From: Prinsepia uniflora
Lineage: Eukaryota > Streptophyta > Magnoliopsida > Rosales > Rosaceae
Assembly: GCA_032719365.1 (NCBI GenBank)
Contig: CM064866.1
Location: forward strand, 72,055,028 to 72,119,027
DNA: 64,000 nucleotides
Direction: 5' to 3'
The notes under the pieces were generated by a model that saw nothing but the letters and a program-made list of their open reading frames with translations, made no database searches and was not told where the DNA came from. Of the stretch, positions 32,923 through 45,079 are shown in pieces. A program made the translations under genes and the position numbers. Positions within the stretch are counted from its first letter, which is position 1, and each line of letters starts with the position of its first letter.

Positions 32923-33439
32923 TGTGGAACCCAAAATCACCGGAAAAATGTGGAGCTGCCACGTGGCCCATAATTCTCAAAATGACCAAATTGCCCTTGG
33001 CAATAATACTTGTAAGCACAAGCACCGGACATGGCCCAAACCAGAATGACATGTGGAAGCCTTTCCACCCTCGATTTGTATAACACGTGTTAGCATGCAA
33101 ATTGATGAGCATTTGTCCCACATCGAAACTATGGAAATTGAACATCTCACTCACCCCTATATAAGAGGTAAATTGATGAGCATTTGTCCCACATCGAAAC
33201 TATGGAAATTGAACATTTCATTCACCCCTATAAATAGCAAGGCACATTTCATTTCCAAGTTAAGTTGATTCTTCGCTTCGAAGTATATCCTTTTCCTCTC
33301 TCAAAGCTAACTTAGGCATCAGAGTGTTCTTGGTCGAACAACCCCCCGGGTAAATCGATCGAGACAACGATAGCTAATTGTTTGCTGTTTGCAGGAATTG
33401 TGAGAACTTTTCGCGGCGGGTTCGATTTCTGCTTCAACA
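32923..33439 (+). repeat. 3' LTR of the TR-GAG element
   Basis: 517 bp and apparently identical to 27936-28452, including the doubled 71-bp unit. Preceded by the purine tract in 32910-32920. Confidence 0.93.
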
Positions 33440-35841
33440 GACTGTAAGGATTAATTCTCATGTTGACCGTGATCGGAGTTGACGTCACACGCGCCGTCAC
33501 GCGCCGCCCAAAGTGGCTGCGCGTGAAAGCCACGCGCCAAGCTACAGTACCTTCGTCCTTACCCGAATCAACTAATAAACGGGTCTATTACCCGCGACTC
33601 AACCCGACCAGTTCAAGCCCAATTCTCAATCAATTCCTCTCGTTTTTGATCCTATCATCTTCTCTAACCCATTTATTTTAGGTATGCATCATCGGTTAAC
33701 CTCGACTTATACTAAATCGACCCATCTCAAGCTCACACAGTCGAACAAGTCGACCTCTGAAACTTACCCAAACTGACTCCATACTCAAATTAATTTCACC
33801 AGTAGCTTAAGGAAACTTATACGAACACACTGGTACAATCAATTGGGCTCACCGTTACCTGGAAGTCGTCGACCTCAAGCTCGAAAATACTCAGAACCAG
33901 GGAACTCCGTTTTTGGCCAATTCGTGCGTGTCGTCCCTCGAAATCGACGTGGTTGGTTTCCTCTTGCTCCCAGAAGACTAGAATGGCCCCTAGTTTAGCT
34001 CGAAAGTCCCCACAATTTGATCTTCCATTTTTCCCTCCACTGGTTTTTCCTTCAAACTGGGACTTGGGTTCCTGGGCAAAACGGGCTCCAAACTCAACAA
34101 CTCCAGCACCGTCGTGATTCTGTCACTCCCAGAAGACTCCCTATGTGTTTAGTTTCACCTCAAAGCCCGTAGGAATTGAACTCTGAGTTTCCCCCCGAAA
34201 ACCCGAAACTGTTTTCTCACCGTCTCTCTCAACCTCAGCCCTCACAATGATGCCCAAATGACCCAACTGAGTCCCCTCCTCACTCTCTTACTCTGTCAAT
34301 CGATTCAAACGGCCAGCACCCGTGGGAGACCAACTGAGGTTCTCTGAAACTTGCTTCCCACAAACACAGAAACCATGGCCATATTAAACTCAATCCTGTG
34401 CCTGCAACCTGCTCACGCCACTCAGTCATGCTCCCACTACCTCAATTCACAAAAACAAAGTATCTGATCAATCCACTAGGGCCATAAACAATTTGAACGC
34501 ACAAAACACCACGGCACGGCCGTGTGCTCTGTTTTTCACGGTGGTGCTACAGTAACCGCCGTGAAAATGACCAAAATGCCCCTCTGTGCAATAATTACCA
34601 AATTGCCCTCCAGCTTCCGTGACCCATAACTCGGTCATCCGATGTCCGTTTCAAGTGTGCCGCCTGTCGTTGTACTCAGGGCGTCGAGATGAACACAACG
34701 GTCCTTGAGTCAATTGCAAAACAATAGTCAAGCAAAAAGTCAACTTTTCCCCTTAATAACGCCCAATTACGGTAATGCCCCTGAACTTCCGAACATCATA
34801 ACTTTCACCCTGTTCGTCCGAATCGAACGTGCCACATGTCTATGAACTCGTGACGTCCCGAACTACGTCACGGTCATCACTCCACGTCTGTTCGACCTCC
34901 CAATCAAAAGGTCAACAAATTGACCACACAAATCACAGGGTAAAAACGTCATTTTATTCAATATTTTACAATATTACATTTTCAGGACGTCCGTGGCGTT
35001 ACATGTGTCGTGATCTTGGAGCGATCAAACGGTGTAATTGATGTGGGGATTGTGTTCCTGAGGATCCCACGATGCTTCTGGATCCATCAATTGAAGGAAA
35101 ACGCTGGAGATTGACTGAACTCCATGGTTGCACAGTGACGAAGAATCGAGTTTGAGTCGTGGCGTTTGAGCCACGAAGTGATGCAATTGAGTTGGGGAAA
35201 ATACTTACCTGAGTCCATTGAAGCTTACTGGTGAATCAATTGAACGAAATCAAGAAGGTTTGATGGTTTTCGAAGGATGAACAGTGGCCGGATGTCCTTC
35301 GATTGATCATCTGTGATCGTGAGGTTAGAGGTAATGTTTCTTGTAATTAAGTCCACAGAACTCTAATTAGACTTGAATCGAAACTGACTGAATGTTCAAT
35401 TGGTGGAATCAATGTCGAATTGACAGAAAACGAACCGGGTCGCCTCGCGGGTTAAATGGCCCGTTTTACAGACAAACGGGTAAGGGAGACAGCACTGTAG
35501 CTGGCGCGTGGGTTTCACGCGCAGCCACTCACGGCGGCGCGTGGGGGCGCGTCCGGCCTAGTCTCAAGGTGAGGTTAACATGACTTTTGATCCTCTCAGT
35601 GTAACGAACATTTTGACGTTGATTTTGGGGAAATCGGATATTGTTTCGATAATGTTCCGCGTATCCGAAGTTTTGTATTACGTTAAAAATACGTATTTAA
35701 ATCCTGGAAAAATTGGGGAACATTATATGATGTATTTTGAGATGTTAGTAACCCTCTATAATGATTTTGGACAGGAGTTGTGATTTCCAGATTTTACGGA
35801 AAAACGTGCAGCTCGGAAACGGACCGTTTTGGACGGTGTGT

Positions 35842-37245
35842 GTGAGTGGACTTTGTTTTCTAACCGTGATGCATGCATATATGATTTCTAATGCCTTATT
35901 ATATGATTTTATATGCTTGGGCATGATTTGTGTTTCAATCCGGTAATTTCTCGGTTTTATGATTATTATATTATTATTTTTGGGCGATTTTCGAGAAATT
36001 ACGAAATTTGGTAAAAATGATGCTTGGACTGGGTTTATGAGTCCGGGATTGAAATTGATTGAAAATAATGTTTGAACTCGGATTATTGAGTCATGGATTG
36101 AAAAATGATGTGGTGACTCGGGAATGAGTCGAGGGTCAATTTCGTGGATTTACGTGAAAATGGCAACGGAGGTTGCAACGCATGGATTTGCGTGATAATA
36201 TTATTTTGGGCATGAGAACCCAAGTGAATAGTGATTTTGACTCGGAATTGGAGTCATCTGTGAAATTGTGAAATTAATGTTTTATTGGGATTTTATGATT
36301 ATTTTAATCAGTCTTTCGGACACGTTTTACGAGGAATGTGCAGATGATGTTTTGGGCTAGGCCCGAAGTTTAAATGATTTCTAAAATGATGTTTTGACTT
36401 GGTTGGTGAGTCAATGATGATTTTCGGATTATTCTATTGATTTAAATGTGATTTTAACGGTTTATGTGTAAAAAGGTATTTTGGGCTTGAGACCCAGTTG
36501 AGAATGACCTTGACTTGGTATGAAGTCAAGATTTGATTGAAATGTTTTGGGATGTAATTCCCGGGATGGTTTTCATTGTGATTGTGATATTCCCAGACGG
36601 TCGGTGCTTGGGGGGATTACCCAGACGACCGGAGCTTGGGGGATGTGATTGTAGGATCGGGAGTTGATCCTATGGTAGTCAGCTTCTCGGATGATACTGA
36701 GCCTGGATGTACCACTCGGAGGTGTCTGATCTTGGGGATGTGTTCGCCCAGAGGTGACTGAGCCCGAGGAGGTTGAGCCCAGAGGTGTTTATTCCCGAGA
36801 GAGTGACTAGATATTGGCCTACGCGTAGTGCAGCACTTGTGAGTAGTGCAGATGTGATTTGTGATATTGTGCTCTTGTGAGTAGTGCCGATTGATTGGAT
36901 TGATATATGTATTGTGCACGTGTGATTAGTACTGATTGATGTTATTTGTGATGACGTACTGGTATGGAGTACGGGTTTTTGGTCTTTGTGGCCAGTGATT
37001 ATGTTTTCACATGTTTTGGCCTGAGAGCCGGGATTTGATGTTTTATAACATGAACTGATTTGGTGAACATGAGTTGTACGGACCATGGGTAAATATGTTT
37101 TGATTTTATCGGTCCACTGTACACACTTGAATGATTTCATACTATTACTCATGTTTTACGATATGCATGCAAGTTTGCGAAAACTGGAGGGTAAGATTGT
37201 AATTTTGGCAAATGTTTTTATCAGAGGTCATTTTTGTTCACTCAC
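35842..37245 (+). other. Long-range stem in LTR family A (second copy)
   Basis: GTGAGTGGAC (35842-35851) faces GTTCACTCAC (37236-37245). The single C-to-T change gives a G-U pair in RNA, so all ten pairs can still form. A pyrimidine tract and CCCTCCAG (near 37265-37272) follow, as at an intron end. Confidence 0.5.
36030..36560 (+). repeat. Hairpin array in LTR (family A, second copy)
   Basis: Includes GACTC/GAGTC pairs near 36117, GGGC...GGCCC-like pairs near 36355, GGGA/TCCC near 36549, and an 8-bp stem CTTGACTT/AAGTCAAG (36509-36530). In the last one the C-G pair seen in the GACTC/GAGTC stems is replaced by T-A on both sides. Confidence 0.55.
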
Positions 37246-38042
37246 ACCTTTTCTGTTTTGTGACCCTCCAGGCCGTGGTACGACGCTCGGGACTGATCGT
37301 GAGGCAGTGACAGCAGCAGAAATCCGCGCAAACATCCCTTGTCTGGCAAGTACTGAAGGGGAGTTTCGGACCTTTAGTTGACTTGTCAGACGGGAGCAGG
37401 ACCGGGCACGGTTTTTTACGTCCAGTTGGGACGGGTCCTGTCATTAAAAGATGTGAGTGGACAAAACAAGAGTTTATAAAAACATTTCATAAGAAAGACA
37501 TTTGTACCCTTGACTAAAAGCATGCATGCATTCGAAAACCGTTTAACCAAAGAAACCATATGTGGGAACTAAGCCCAAATCCATTTATCATCATAAAACA
37601 AAATTTCCCAAACCACTGAAATCATGTTTATCCATTATATTTCATATCCAAGAACCTGTCACGGTAAAATAAAGCTACGAGCGTTCTAACCGGGGTCTCA
37701 AAGCCCAAGTCTCTCCAGGTTCTACCCAGGTCAATGTCTGTAGATCCATGGCCCTCCCTAGAGGTAACAAACCATGCCCATCCTAAGAGTAAGGAACCCA
37801 ACTAGGGGGCGACTCCACTCAGTCAGTGCTCCGTGACTAATCCGGGGTCCACCCAGACCAACGACCCTCCCCGGAGGAGACAATCATATATAAAGGATGA
37901 CATATGAAAAACCTTTTAAAATCATTCCTTAAACCTTTCCAGAATTCATGCTCGGCCCTCACTAGCCGTCATGAATCATAAATCCTTTCAAGGGTTCATG
38001 CCGATTCCCATAAACCGTCATGACCCGTAAATCCATTCAAGA

Positions 38043-38258
38043 GTTCATGCCGGTTCCCATAAACCGTCATGAACCATAAAAACCATTTGTAACACATAGA
38101 TGGGCCCTAGGCCCGAATCCACATACAAATTGGACCCCTGGTCCGAATCGTAAACCAACTGGGCCTTGTGCCCGATTTTGTAAATCAAATGGGTCTCATG
38201 CCCAATTCCATATTTCCAAATCTGAAACCAATTTAAGAATCAATTGGGCCTCCAGCCC
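38043..38258 (-). repeat. Hairpin array in LTR family B
   Basis: One larger hairpin at 38043-38074 (GTTCATG/CATGAAC enclosing GGTT/AACC), then five 13-nt hairpins: 38102-38114 GGGCC/GGCCC, 38132-38144 GGACC/GGTCC, 38161-38173 GGGC/GCCC, 38191-38203 GGGT/GCCC with one G-T pair, and 38246-38258 GGGC/GCCC. Spacing is about 20-45 bp. Confidence 0.65.
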
Positions 38259-40128
38259 GAGAACGTAACAAAAAGGGACATCGAGTTCGAGGGTTTCCGA
38301 AACAAAGGGGTCTCGAACCCGAGTTTACCTTTTCAATTCCAAAACCATTTCATGAAATCATATCCAAAACCATAAGTACGGAAAATCAGTATAAAACTGG
38401 AAAACCTCGATTTGCGTGCAAGCCCGTAAATCACATCGTAATGCGTGAAACCATATAATTCATCAATTTCCAAATCAATATCTTAGAATCACATTCATAA
38501 TCCACATAAAAAATTTATGCATGCATCACAGTTTATAAATCAAGGTCCACTCACAAACCGTCCTATGTTGCCGCCTCGATTTGCGTGTCGTAAGAGTCAC
38601 CGGGCAAATCGTCTTCATCGGGACTCCCAAACCTGTCCAAATCATAATGGAAGATTGCTAACTATTTAATTAACCTCCCACTAAAGCCCCGTAATTTTCT
38701 GGAATTTTTAACTATTTTTGATTCCGATCCGAAACCTTCCGATGCCCCGAATATTATCGAAACGGTGTCCGATTGACACGAAACCAGTCCCAAAATGTTC
38801 GTTACATCGAATAGAAGATTTCACGTGTTGAACACTTCCCCAAAAGATGAGGCACGCGCCCTAGATAGCCCCTACGCGTGAGCCCACGTGCCGGGTGCAC
38901 TGTTCATCTTCTCCAATGGTCGAACTGGTTCTCTGGTTCCTGGACCGGTTCAAGGCCCAATCTCAACTATTTTCGGTCCATTTCATCCCTTTTTCATCCT
39001 AATATATTCCTAATCCTATTTCCTATCATTTTAACATGTAAAAACATAAGGATAAGCACCAAAACCTTACCTCCTTGATCGGCCATGGCGGTGGTGACTT
39101 CCTCCACCGTCTATCGTCATCCCAGGCCGTCCTAGCACACGAAAACCACCTCACTTGCCTCACCAGACCCCCAGAAACATAACCAAATCATTAGTTTCGA
39201 TCCAAGACCCATAAAAACCGAAACCCAAATTTTGAATATTAAAAGGGCTCTCGGTTTCTCACCTCTGCCGTCCACCACCGTGAGCCGCCGTCCTTAGTCT
39301 ATTAGTCCTTCCTTTCACTCTCATTCCTCACGGTCAGCCGCTCACACACATATGATGGATGATGGTGGTGGTGTGTGTTGTTTGTTGTGTTTGTATGGAG
39401 AATGAAGAAAATGGTGGGGGGTTCGGGTTTGCTTGAAGAACAAAGAAGATGGGTTGATCAGATGAGAGAAGAGAAATGGAGGGTGAGGATTTAAAGATTA
39501 AAAGGAATGGATGGCTAGGATTGATTGTTAGAAAAAATTATATTATAAAATTAATTAATTAATATTGTTTAATTAAACTAGATCCACAAATTGGGGGATT
39601 TGACCAATGGAGACCCACCTAAAATATCTAGCCAATCAGAATTCTCCAAATCATCATCACCTCGAAGTACGTGCATAGTGAAATCGAACTTTAGTGACCT
39701 ATAACTTCCCCGTTCGAAGTCTGATATCCGCGTGCCGCCTGTCTACGGATTCGTATCGTCCCAATCTACGTAACGGTCATCGGCCCTCGGCCATCGGACC
39801 TCCCAGTCCAAAAGTCAACTATTTGCCCCTTTTAACCAAAATTACCAAAATGCCCTTAAACTTCCGAACGTCATAATTTCTTCCTCGAATGTCGGAATTG
39901 AACGTGCCACCTGTCTATGAACTCATGATGTCACGAACTACGTCACGGTTATCGGTCAAAGTCTGTTTGACCTCCAGAATGAAAAGTCAACGTTTTACCC
40001 ATTCTAGGGGCAAAACGGTCATTTTGCATCGTTTGTCCGATTTCTCCTAACTAATCATCGATTAAACTCACTAATCATGATTAGTCACTAATCTAATCCT
40101 GAAATTCGAGACGGGTCGTTACATTAAA

Positions 40129-41474
40129 TTTATGTATCAACGAAAATAATTGCCTAATTTTCGGGTATATTTTCAGTGATTATTTACTTTCTCGTTATTT
40201 GTAATTAAACATGCATTGGTTCATCGATTATCTCCTATCCATTATTTGTAAGTACAAAATATAAAATTTGGCATAAAACTTGGTACACCTGTTATTATGT
40301 TGATTATGGCCAATTGAATTGAAGGATATTTCATGGCATATCCACTGATGTAGAAATGCCACATAATAAAGTGGTTAGTAAGAAAAAATACTTACTAGAT
40401 ATGAAATTTACCGATGCATTAATTTCTATTTTAAGACCTAACATATTCATGATCCAACTAAATATGGGTTTGAGCTCAAATTTTTCAGTTTTTCAAGGAT
40501 GACCTTTAACAATAGTTAAACTTATAATATTCGACTATAATAACTGACCATATTTGACGTGACGCTTAATACGTTATGACATTTTAATAAATTAAATTAA
40601 ATTATATATATTTTAGTTATTTTTTTTCTTTTAGAAAAAAAGTCACAGAAGTGAAATAAATAAAATAATCAATTAATATGTTCAAATAAAATCATTCTAA
40701 TTGAATTAATTTATTCTTATTAATCAACTTTGTTAATATGAGAAGATATTTTTTGATTCATATGATATAAATGTGAATTGTGATGTACTAATATATTGAG
40801 TTCAATATTAAATTTTGAAAAATGGATTATATGATTTGCACCAAATTCACCAAATTAAATATTATGCAATAAAATCTAGACATTTTTAACTCGAAACTAA
40901 TAATATTACATATTAATTTATTGCAAGTTAAAATGGGTCAGTCATGTAGGTTTAGTTTAGTTGGTTTTACTGTTAATCTGTAGATAATTAATTTCAAATT
41001 CGAACTCTAATGTCATATTATATTAAAAATTTCTAAAAAATTCTTGCCTCCACTTTAATAAAAAAAAAAGTTAAAATGCACCGAGATAAAAGAGTTAAAA
41101 TTAGCCGGGATTCTAAGAGTTAAATGGGCCGGATTTTAAAAGAGTTAAAATGGGCCAGAATGCTGAAATCGTGCTTACAGCCCAAACTTAGATCCGAACC
41201 CGGTTTCGAAGACGGAGTCGAGTGTTGAGGTTCAAGAGCGGTGTAATTGCCCTCAGAGGTGGAGCGCAGAGGCGGTGGGCGAGCAGAACTCAGCGCAAAA
41301 GCAAGGGGGAGTTAGAGGGGACACAAAGGTAAGCAATTACTTATTGAAGCACTTAGAGGGCAAGATGCTAGATGTTTTGGCTTGAAGATGGAAGCTTTAA
41401 TCGAGGTTTTCAGGAGTTGGGGTGGTGAATTGACCACCCTTGCCCCTTAATAGATCTGCCTCTGATTTAGAGTA
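40129..41474. other. AT-rich intergenic stretch and PPR gene leader
   Basis: The first ~270 bp continue the repeat that flanks the nest. The rest is AT-rich without open frames. From about 41150 GC content rises; a possible splice donor (aaaggtaagc near 41326) suggests a 5' untranslated intron before the PPR start at 41475. Confidence 0.5.
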
Positions 41475-43646
41475 ATGTTTAAGAGACCAAAACTTTCAAC
41501 CCCTTTTACAATAGGGTTACAATCTCTGTTAAAACCCCATTATTTTGCAATTTTCTCATTTGGGTATGTTAAGGATGCCAGTGATAGAGTCTTGAATGAT
41601 AATGGGTCAGAGTCAGAGAATGAATGGGAGAAGATACTTAAGCCGTTTGACCTCAATGAACTGAGGAAGTCACTCGTTAAAATCACTCCAATTCAGCTTT
41701 GTAAATTACTTGAACTTCCACTCGATGTGCCCACGTCGATGGAAATATTCGACTTGGTAGGTGCCCAGAAGGGCTATTGTCATTCTTTTGATGTGTACTA
41801 TGCGTTAATTGATAAGCTTGGGGCGGCCGGGGAGTTTAAGCTTATAGATAGGTTGTTGATGCAGCTTAAAGAGGAAAGGATCGATTTCAGGGAGTCCCTT
41901 TTCATTATGATTATGAAATATTATGAGAGAGCGGGTTTTCCTGGACAAGCGACTAGGCTGCTTTTGGATATGAGAAGTGTATATTCTTGTGAGCCGACTT
42001 TCAGATCTTATAATGTTGTATTGGATATACTTGTGGTAGGGAATTGTCCTAAGGTTGCTCCCAATGTCTTCTATCACATGCTGAGTACGGGTGTTTCTCC
42101 CACTGTTTACTCATTTGGGGTCGTTCTGAAAGCACTTTGTATGGTTAATGAGGTGGATTCTGCTTGCTCGCTTCTGAGAGACATGACGAAGCATGGGTGT
42201 GTGCCAAATTCTGTGGTTTACCAGACTCTTATACATGCACTCGCCAAGAATAATCAAGTGAATGAAGCATTGAAACTTTTGGAGGAAATGTTTTTGATGG
42301 GTTGCAAACCTGATGTTCAGACCTTCAATGATATTGTCCATGGCCTATGCAAAGTTGGTAGGATTCATGAAGCGGCAAGGTTGGTTGATAGGATGCTTCT
42401 ACGCGGGTTTACTCCTGATGATGTAACTTATGGAGTTTTAATGCATGGATTGTGCAGGACAGGGCAGGTTGATGAAGCAAGGGCATTGTTGGACAAAGTG
42501 CCTAGCCCAAATACTGTGCTTTTTAGTACCTTGATTAATGGGTATGTTATGCGAGGACGGTTTGATGAAGCCAAATTTGTTCTATATGATGGTATGTTAA
42601 GTAATGGTTGTGAACCTGATGCATTCACATTTAACATATTGATTCATGGACTCTGCAAGAGTGGTTGTTTGGGTTCTGCTCGTGAATTGGTCAGTGAGAT
42701 GGAAATTAAGGGTTGCAAGCCCAATGTGATAACTTATACCATATTGATTGATGGATTCTGCAAGGAGGGCCAATTGGAGAAAGTTGGGGATGTTTTAAAT
42801 GAGATGTTATGCAAGGGAATGAGTTTGAATAATGTGGGGTACAATCGTCTAATATCTGCTCTATGCAAGGATGGGAAAGTCGATGAAGCTTTCAAATTGC
42901 TTAGTGAAATCTCAAGCAAAGGATGTAAGCTAGATGTATTTACGTTTAATTCTCTAATATATGGACTGTGCAAAGTCAATAAGATGGAAGAGGCCTTGGG
43001 GCTGTACCGTGATATGTTACTGGAAGGTATAATTGCCAACACTGTTACTTATAACACTTTAATTAATGCTTTCTTGACTAGAGGTGCAATCCAAGAAGCA
43101 CTTAAGCTTGTAAATGAAATGTCGTTTAGAGGATGCCCTCTTGACAACATAACCTATAATGGGCTAATAAAGGCGCTTTGCAAAGCCGGAGCTATAGAAA
43201 AAGCAAGGGGATTGTTTGAAGAAATGATGAGGAATGAACTTAATCCAAATAGTATTACGTGCAATATTTTGATTAATGGTTTTTGTAGAAGTGGGAAGGT
43301 ACATGATGCACTTGAGTTTCTAAGAGAGATGATTCATCGGGGTTTAATGCCAGACATAGTCACTTACAATAGCCTGATAAACGGACTATGCAAGATGGGA
43401 CACATTTGGGAAGCCATGAATCTCTTTGATAGATTACAAGTTGAAGGGATGTGTCCTGATGCTATTACTTATAACACTTTGATCAGTTGGCATTGCAAAG
43501 AGGGCATGATTGATGATGCTTGTTTACTTCTACAAAGAGGTGTAAACAGTGGCTTCATACCAAATCATGTGACTTGGTATATACTGGTCAGCAACTTGCG
43601 TAAAAGAAGATATGAGGAGAATCGGAGCTTTGTAGATGAAGCTTAG
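41475..43646 (+). CDS. P-class PPR protein, At5g64320 / MTL1-like, predicted mitochondrial
   Basis: Single exon, 723 residues, from ATG 41475 to TAG 43644-43646. The N-terminus (MFKRPKLST...) is basic and Ser/Thr-containing, as in mitochondrial presequences. From about residue 100 to 715 it is tandem 35-residue PPR motifs, typified by VTYNTLINAF, GCKPNVITYTILIDGFCKEG and PDIVTYNSLINGLCKMG. There is no E, DYW or SMR domain, so it is a pure P-type array that binds one RNA strand. Length and order agree with Arabidopsis At5g64320 (about 730 residues), reported as a mitochondrial translation factor; orthology here is inferred from memory of the family. Frame intact, codon use normal: a working gene. 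It lies between the LTR nest and the fold-back repeat. Confidence 0.92.
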   Translation: MFKRPKLSTPFTIGLQSLLKPHYFAIFSFGYVKDASDRVLNDNGSESENEWEKILKPFDLNELRKSLVKITPIQLCKLLELPLDVPTSMEIFDLVGAQKGYCHSFDVYYALIDKLGAAGEFKLIDRLLMQLKEERIDFRESLFIMIMKYYERAGFPGQATRLLLDMRSVYSCEPTFRSYNVVLDILVVGNCPKVAPNVFYHMLSTGVSPTVYSFGVVLKALCMVNEVDSACSLLRDMTKHGCVPNSVVYQTLIHALAKNNQVNEALKLLEEMFLMGCKPDVQTFNDIVHGLCKVGRIHEAARLVDRMLLRGFTPDDVTYGVLMHGLCRTGQVDEARALLDKVPSPNTVLFSTLINGYVMRGRFDEAKFVLYDGMLSNGCEPDAFTFNILIHGLCKSGCLGSARELVSEMEIKGCKPNVITYTILIDGFCKEGQLEKVGDVLNEMLCKGMSLNNVGYNRLISALCKDGKVDEAFKLLSEISSKGCKLDVFTFNSLIYGLCKVNKMEEALGLYRDMLLEGIIANTVTYNTLINAFLTRGAIQEALKLVNEMSFRGCPLDNITYNGLIKALCKAGAIEKARGLFEEMMRNELNPNSITCNILINGFCRSGKVHDALEFLREMIHRGLMPDIVTYNSLINGLCKMGHIWEAMNLFDRLQVEGMCPDAITYNTLISWHCKEGMIDDACLLLQRGVNSGFIPNHVTWYILVSNLRKRRYEENRSFVDEA

Positions 43647-45079
43647 TTTTAGTTTCCCTCTAGTACAAATCATTTGACACTAAAACTCCTGTGGTATTGT
43701 TTGGAAGTATACCATCTGAAAGAATTTATGCTCATTTTGATTTTCTTTTCTTGACTAGTGTTTGGGTTGGTGCTTGGGGAAAGAGCTGACTGGCTGTCAC
43801 AGATTATCTCGTTAGAATTTTTTTCTTGTTGAGGCAGAACAAGTTTCATCACATAATGTGAGAGGTAAATTGAATCCTCAATATGCCTGCATAGTTTACT
43901 TTTGTGTTGATTGCCCACTTAAGGTTCATTCTTCATGTAGAAATTTTCTACTAGCTATTTTGAATTTGGCATCTATTCATATAAAAGTGAATCTGTACGG
44001 GTGGGAAGTAGTAGCTTGCATACGGATTTGTTGGGAAGGTTCCTAACTTACGTTATTATAAAGAAACCTTGTGGTGATTCTGGTAAAAGAGACATCATAT
44101 GCATACTTGTATTGTTTTGGATTCTTGTAGGCACAACAGACTGAGATAGACTCCGTTTGTTATAAGATGTCTTGAGGAAATAACGTGTGTTGTAGTTCCA
44201 AGTTGTGAATGCAAATTTGTAAACAGGAACTTTGATCAAAATGACCAAAATACTGTTTGTGAAGACCCCTCAGTTCATAAGTCCACCATCATTGCCATAC
44301 ACTTGTGTAAATTATTTACTACGTTGGATTTTCAATGAGAGTTGGTACTGATAAAGTGAATCTGTTTGATCAATGATTGATTACATTGTTTGTGTTTTTA
44401 CATGAGACTTTATATGCCCAGGTTTATGCTTGTTTAGGGATGAAAATTCGCTTGCAAGCACTGGTCAGACATATAAGCTTGCTTGAGTGGGGAAGGCGGA
44501 ATGTGTGATTTAATGAGGGATGAGGGTATCGTTTACCTTCCTGGAAGCATGAAGGAAAGTGAAAGAGGGTCTCTAGTCTCTGTACTTGGATTTCATAAAG
44601 GTTTGTGGCCATACTCTACTTAGACAGGTTTTGGCTTTTAAGTTGGCATGATCTTTTATGCAACATCTTTCATTTCAATATACAGCTTGAGCTTCTTCTT
44701 TGGTACAATATAAAGCGACAGGGAACCTTAATTGTACAAAATATAGAAGATATGATATGGTTAAAGGCTTAGACCTTTACTGGTAGACGAGACCATAGCA
44801 GACGTCTCAAACAGATACCTCACAGCTTAACCATTTTTCTTTCTTAGTTATAAATTACAATCAGTCAGAGCCTTACGCAGTCCCCCATAGTCATAGAGTT
44901 GCATTGATAGACGCTTAGGTAAATTTTAATGACGTAACACCTGCAGATATTATTTTCGTAAGTTCATTGTAATTTCTTTTTCAATACATTAGATTAAAAA
45001 AAATTATATAGCAGGTTTCATGTGGGATTGAACAAGGAGTTACTAAAATTACCAAGTGAAAAAATTCTGGAATAAGATA
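43647..45079. other. PPR gene 3' flank, gene-free
   Basis: Probably contains the PPR 3' untranslated region and AT-rich spacer. Only short open frames, none with a recognisable motif. Confidence 0.5.

Larger units (their letters stand above)
27936..33439 (+). mobile_element. Complete non-autonomous LTR retrotransposon with gag only (TR-GAG type), level 4
   Basis: 5,504 bp with 517-bp LTRs (27936-28452 and 32923-33439) that look identical, a target duplication GACTG (27931-27935 and 33440-33444), a primer-site candidate after the 5' LTR, a gag frame, and a purine tract GTGGGGGCA before the 3' LTR. No protease, RT, RNase H or integrase was found. Identical LTRs mean a very recent insertion, so partner enzymes must have been active recently. 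Gag is of the Tat-like gypsy type. The interior also holds an 83-bp and a 24-bp tandem repeat, an antisense open frame and a piece of a foreign LTR. Confidence 0.92.
26489..35003 (-). mobile_element. Solo LTR, level 3 of the nest
   Basis: Own sequence is 26489-27935 plus 33445-35003, about 3.0 kb. In plus coordinates it begins TTACAGGACCC (the usual TGACAGG with one change) and ends GGCGTTACA. The target duplication is TGTGT (26484-26488 and 35004-35008). The host LTR reads through once it is removed (ATCGAGGC, TGTGT, CGTGATC). It holds stem halves 26805-26814 and 27686-27695, several GAGTCTTTAAACTC motifs (27090-27300) and the GC hairpin (33519-33537). Confidence 0.88.
25527..37443 (+). mobile_element. 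Solo LTR (family A), level 2 of the nest
   Basis: Own sequence is 25527-26488 plus 35009-37443, about 3.4 kb. It starts TGTAATGACCCGTCCC, ends GGGACGGGTCCTGTCA, and is collinear with the 3' LTR 3967-7289. The target duplication is TTAAA (25522-25526 and 37444-37448). It contains the palindrome (26034-26059, one mismatch), the GC hairpin (35504-35522), the stem halves (35842-35851 and 37236-37245) and a hairpin array (about 36030-36560). Confidence 0.9.
25322..40123 (-). mobile_element. Solo LTR (family B), level 1 of the nest
   Basis: Own sequence is 25322-25526 plus 37449-40123, about 2.9 kb. In plus coordinates it starts TGACAGGACCC and ends GACGGGTCGTTACA. The target duplication TTAAA is at 25317-25321 and 40124-40128. 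The pieces join well: the homologous solo LTR at 53030 shows the same text continuing where the level 2 insertion interrupts this one. It holds the stem halves at 37453-37462 and 38545-38554 and a hairpin array (38043-38258). It is a product of LTR-LTR recombination; no internal region is left. Confidence 0.9.

Noticed and set aside
25527..40123. Element bounded by inverted LTR ends (TGTAATGACC ... GGTCGTTACA) with TTAAA on both sides
   Set aside because: The internal end at 37443 with its own TTAAA, and the reference solo LTR 53030-56442, show this is one LTR nested in another, not a new inverted-LTR element.
42734..43042. Minus-strand open frames across the PPR gene
   Set aside because: Shadows of the repetitive PPR coding sequence.
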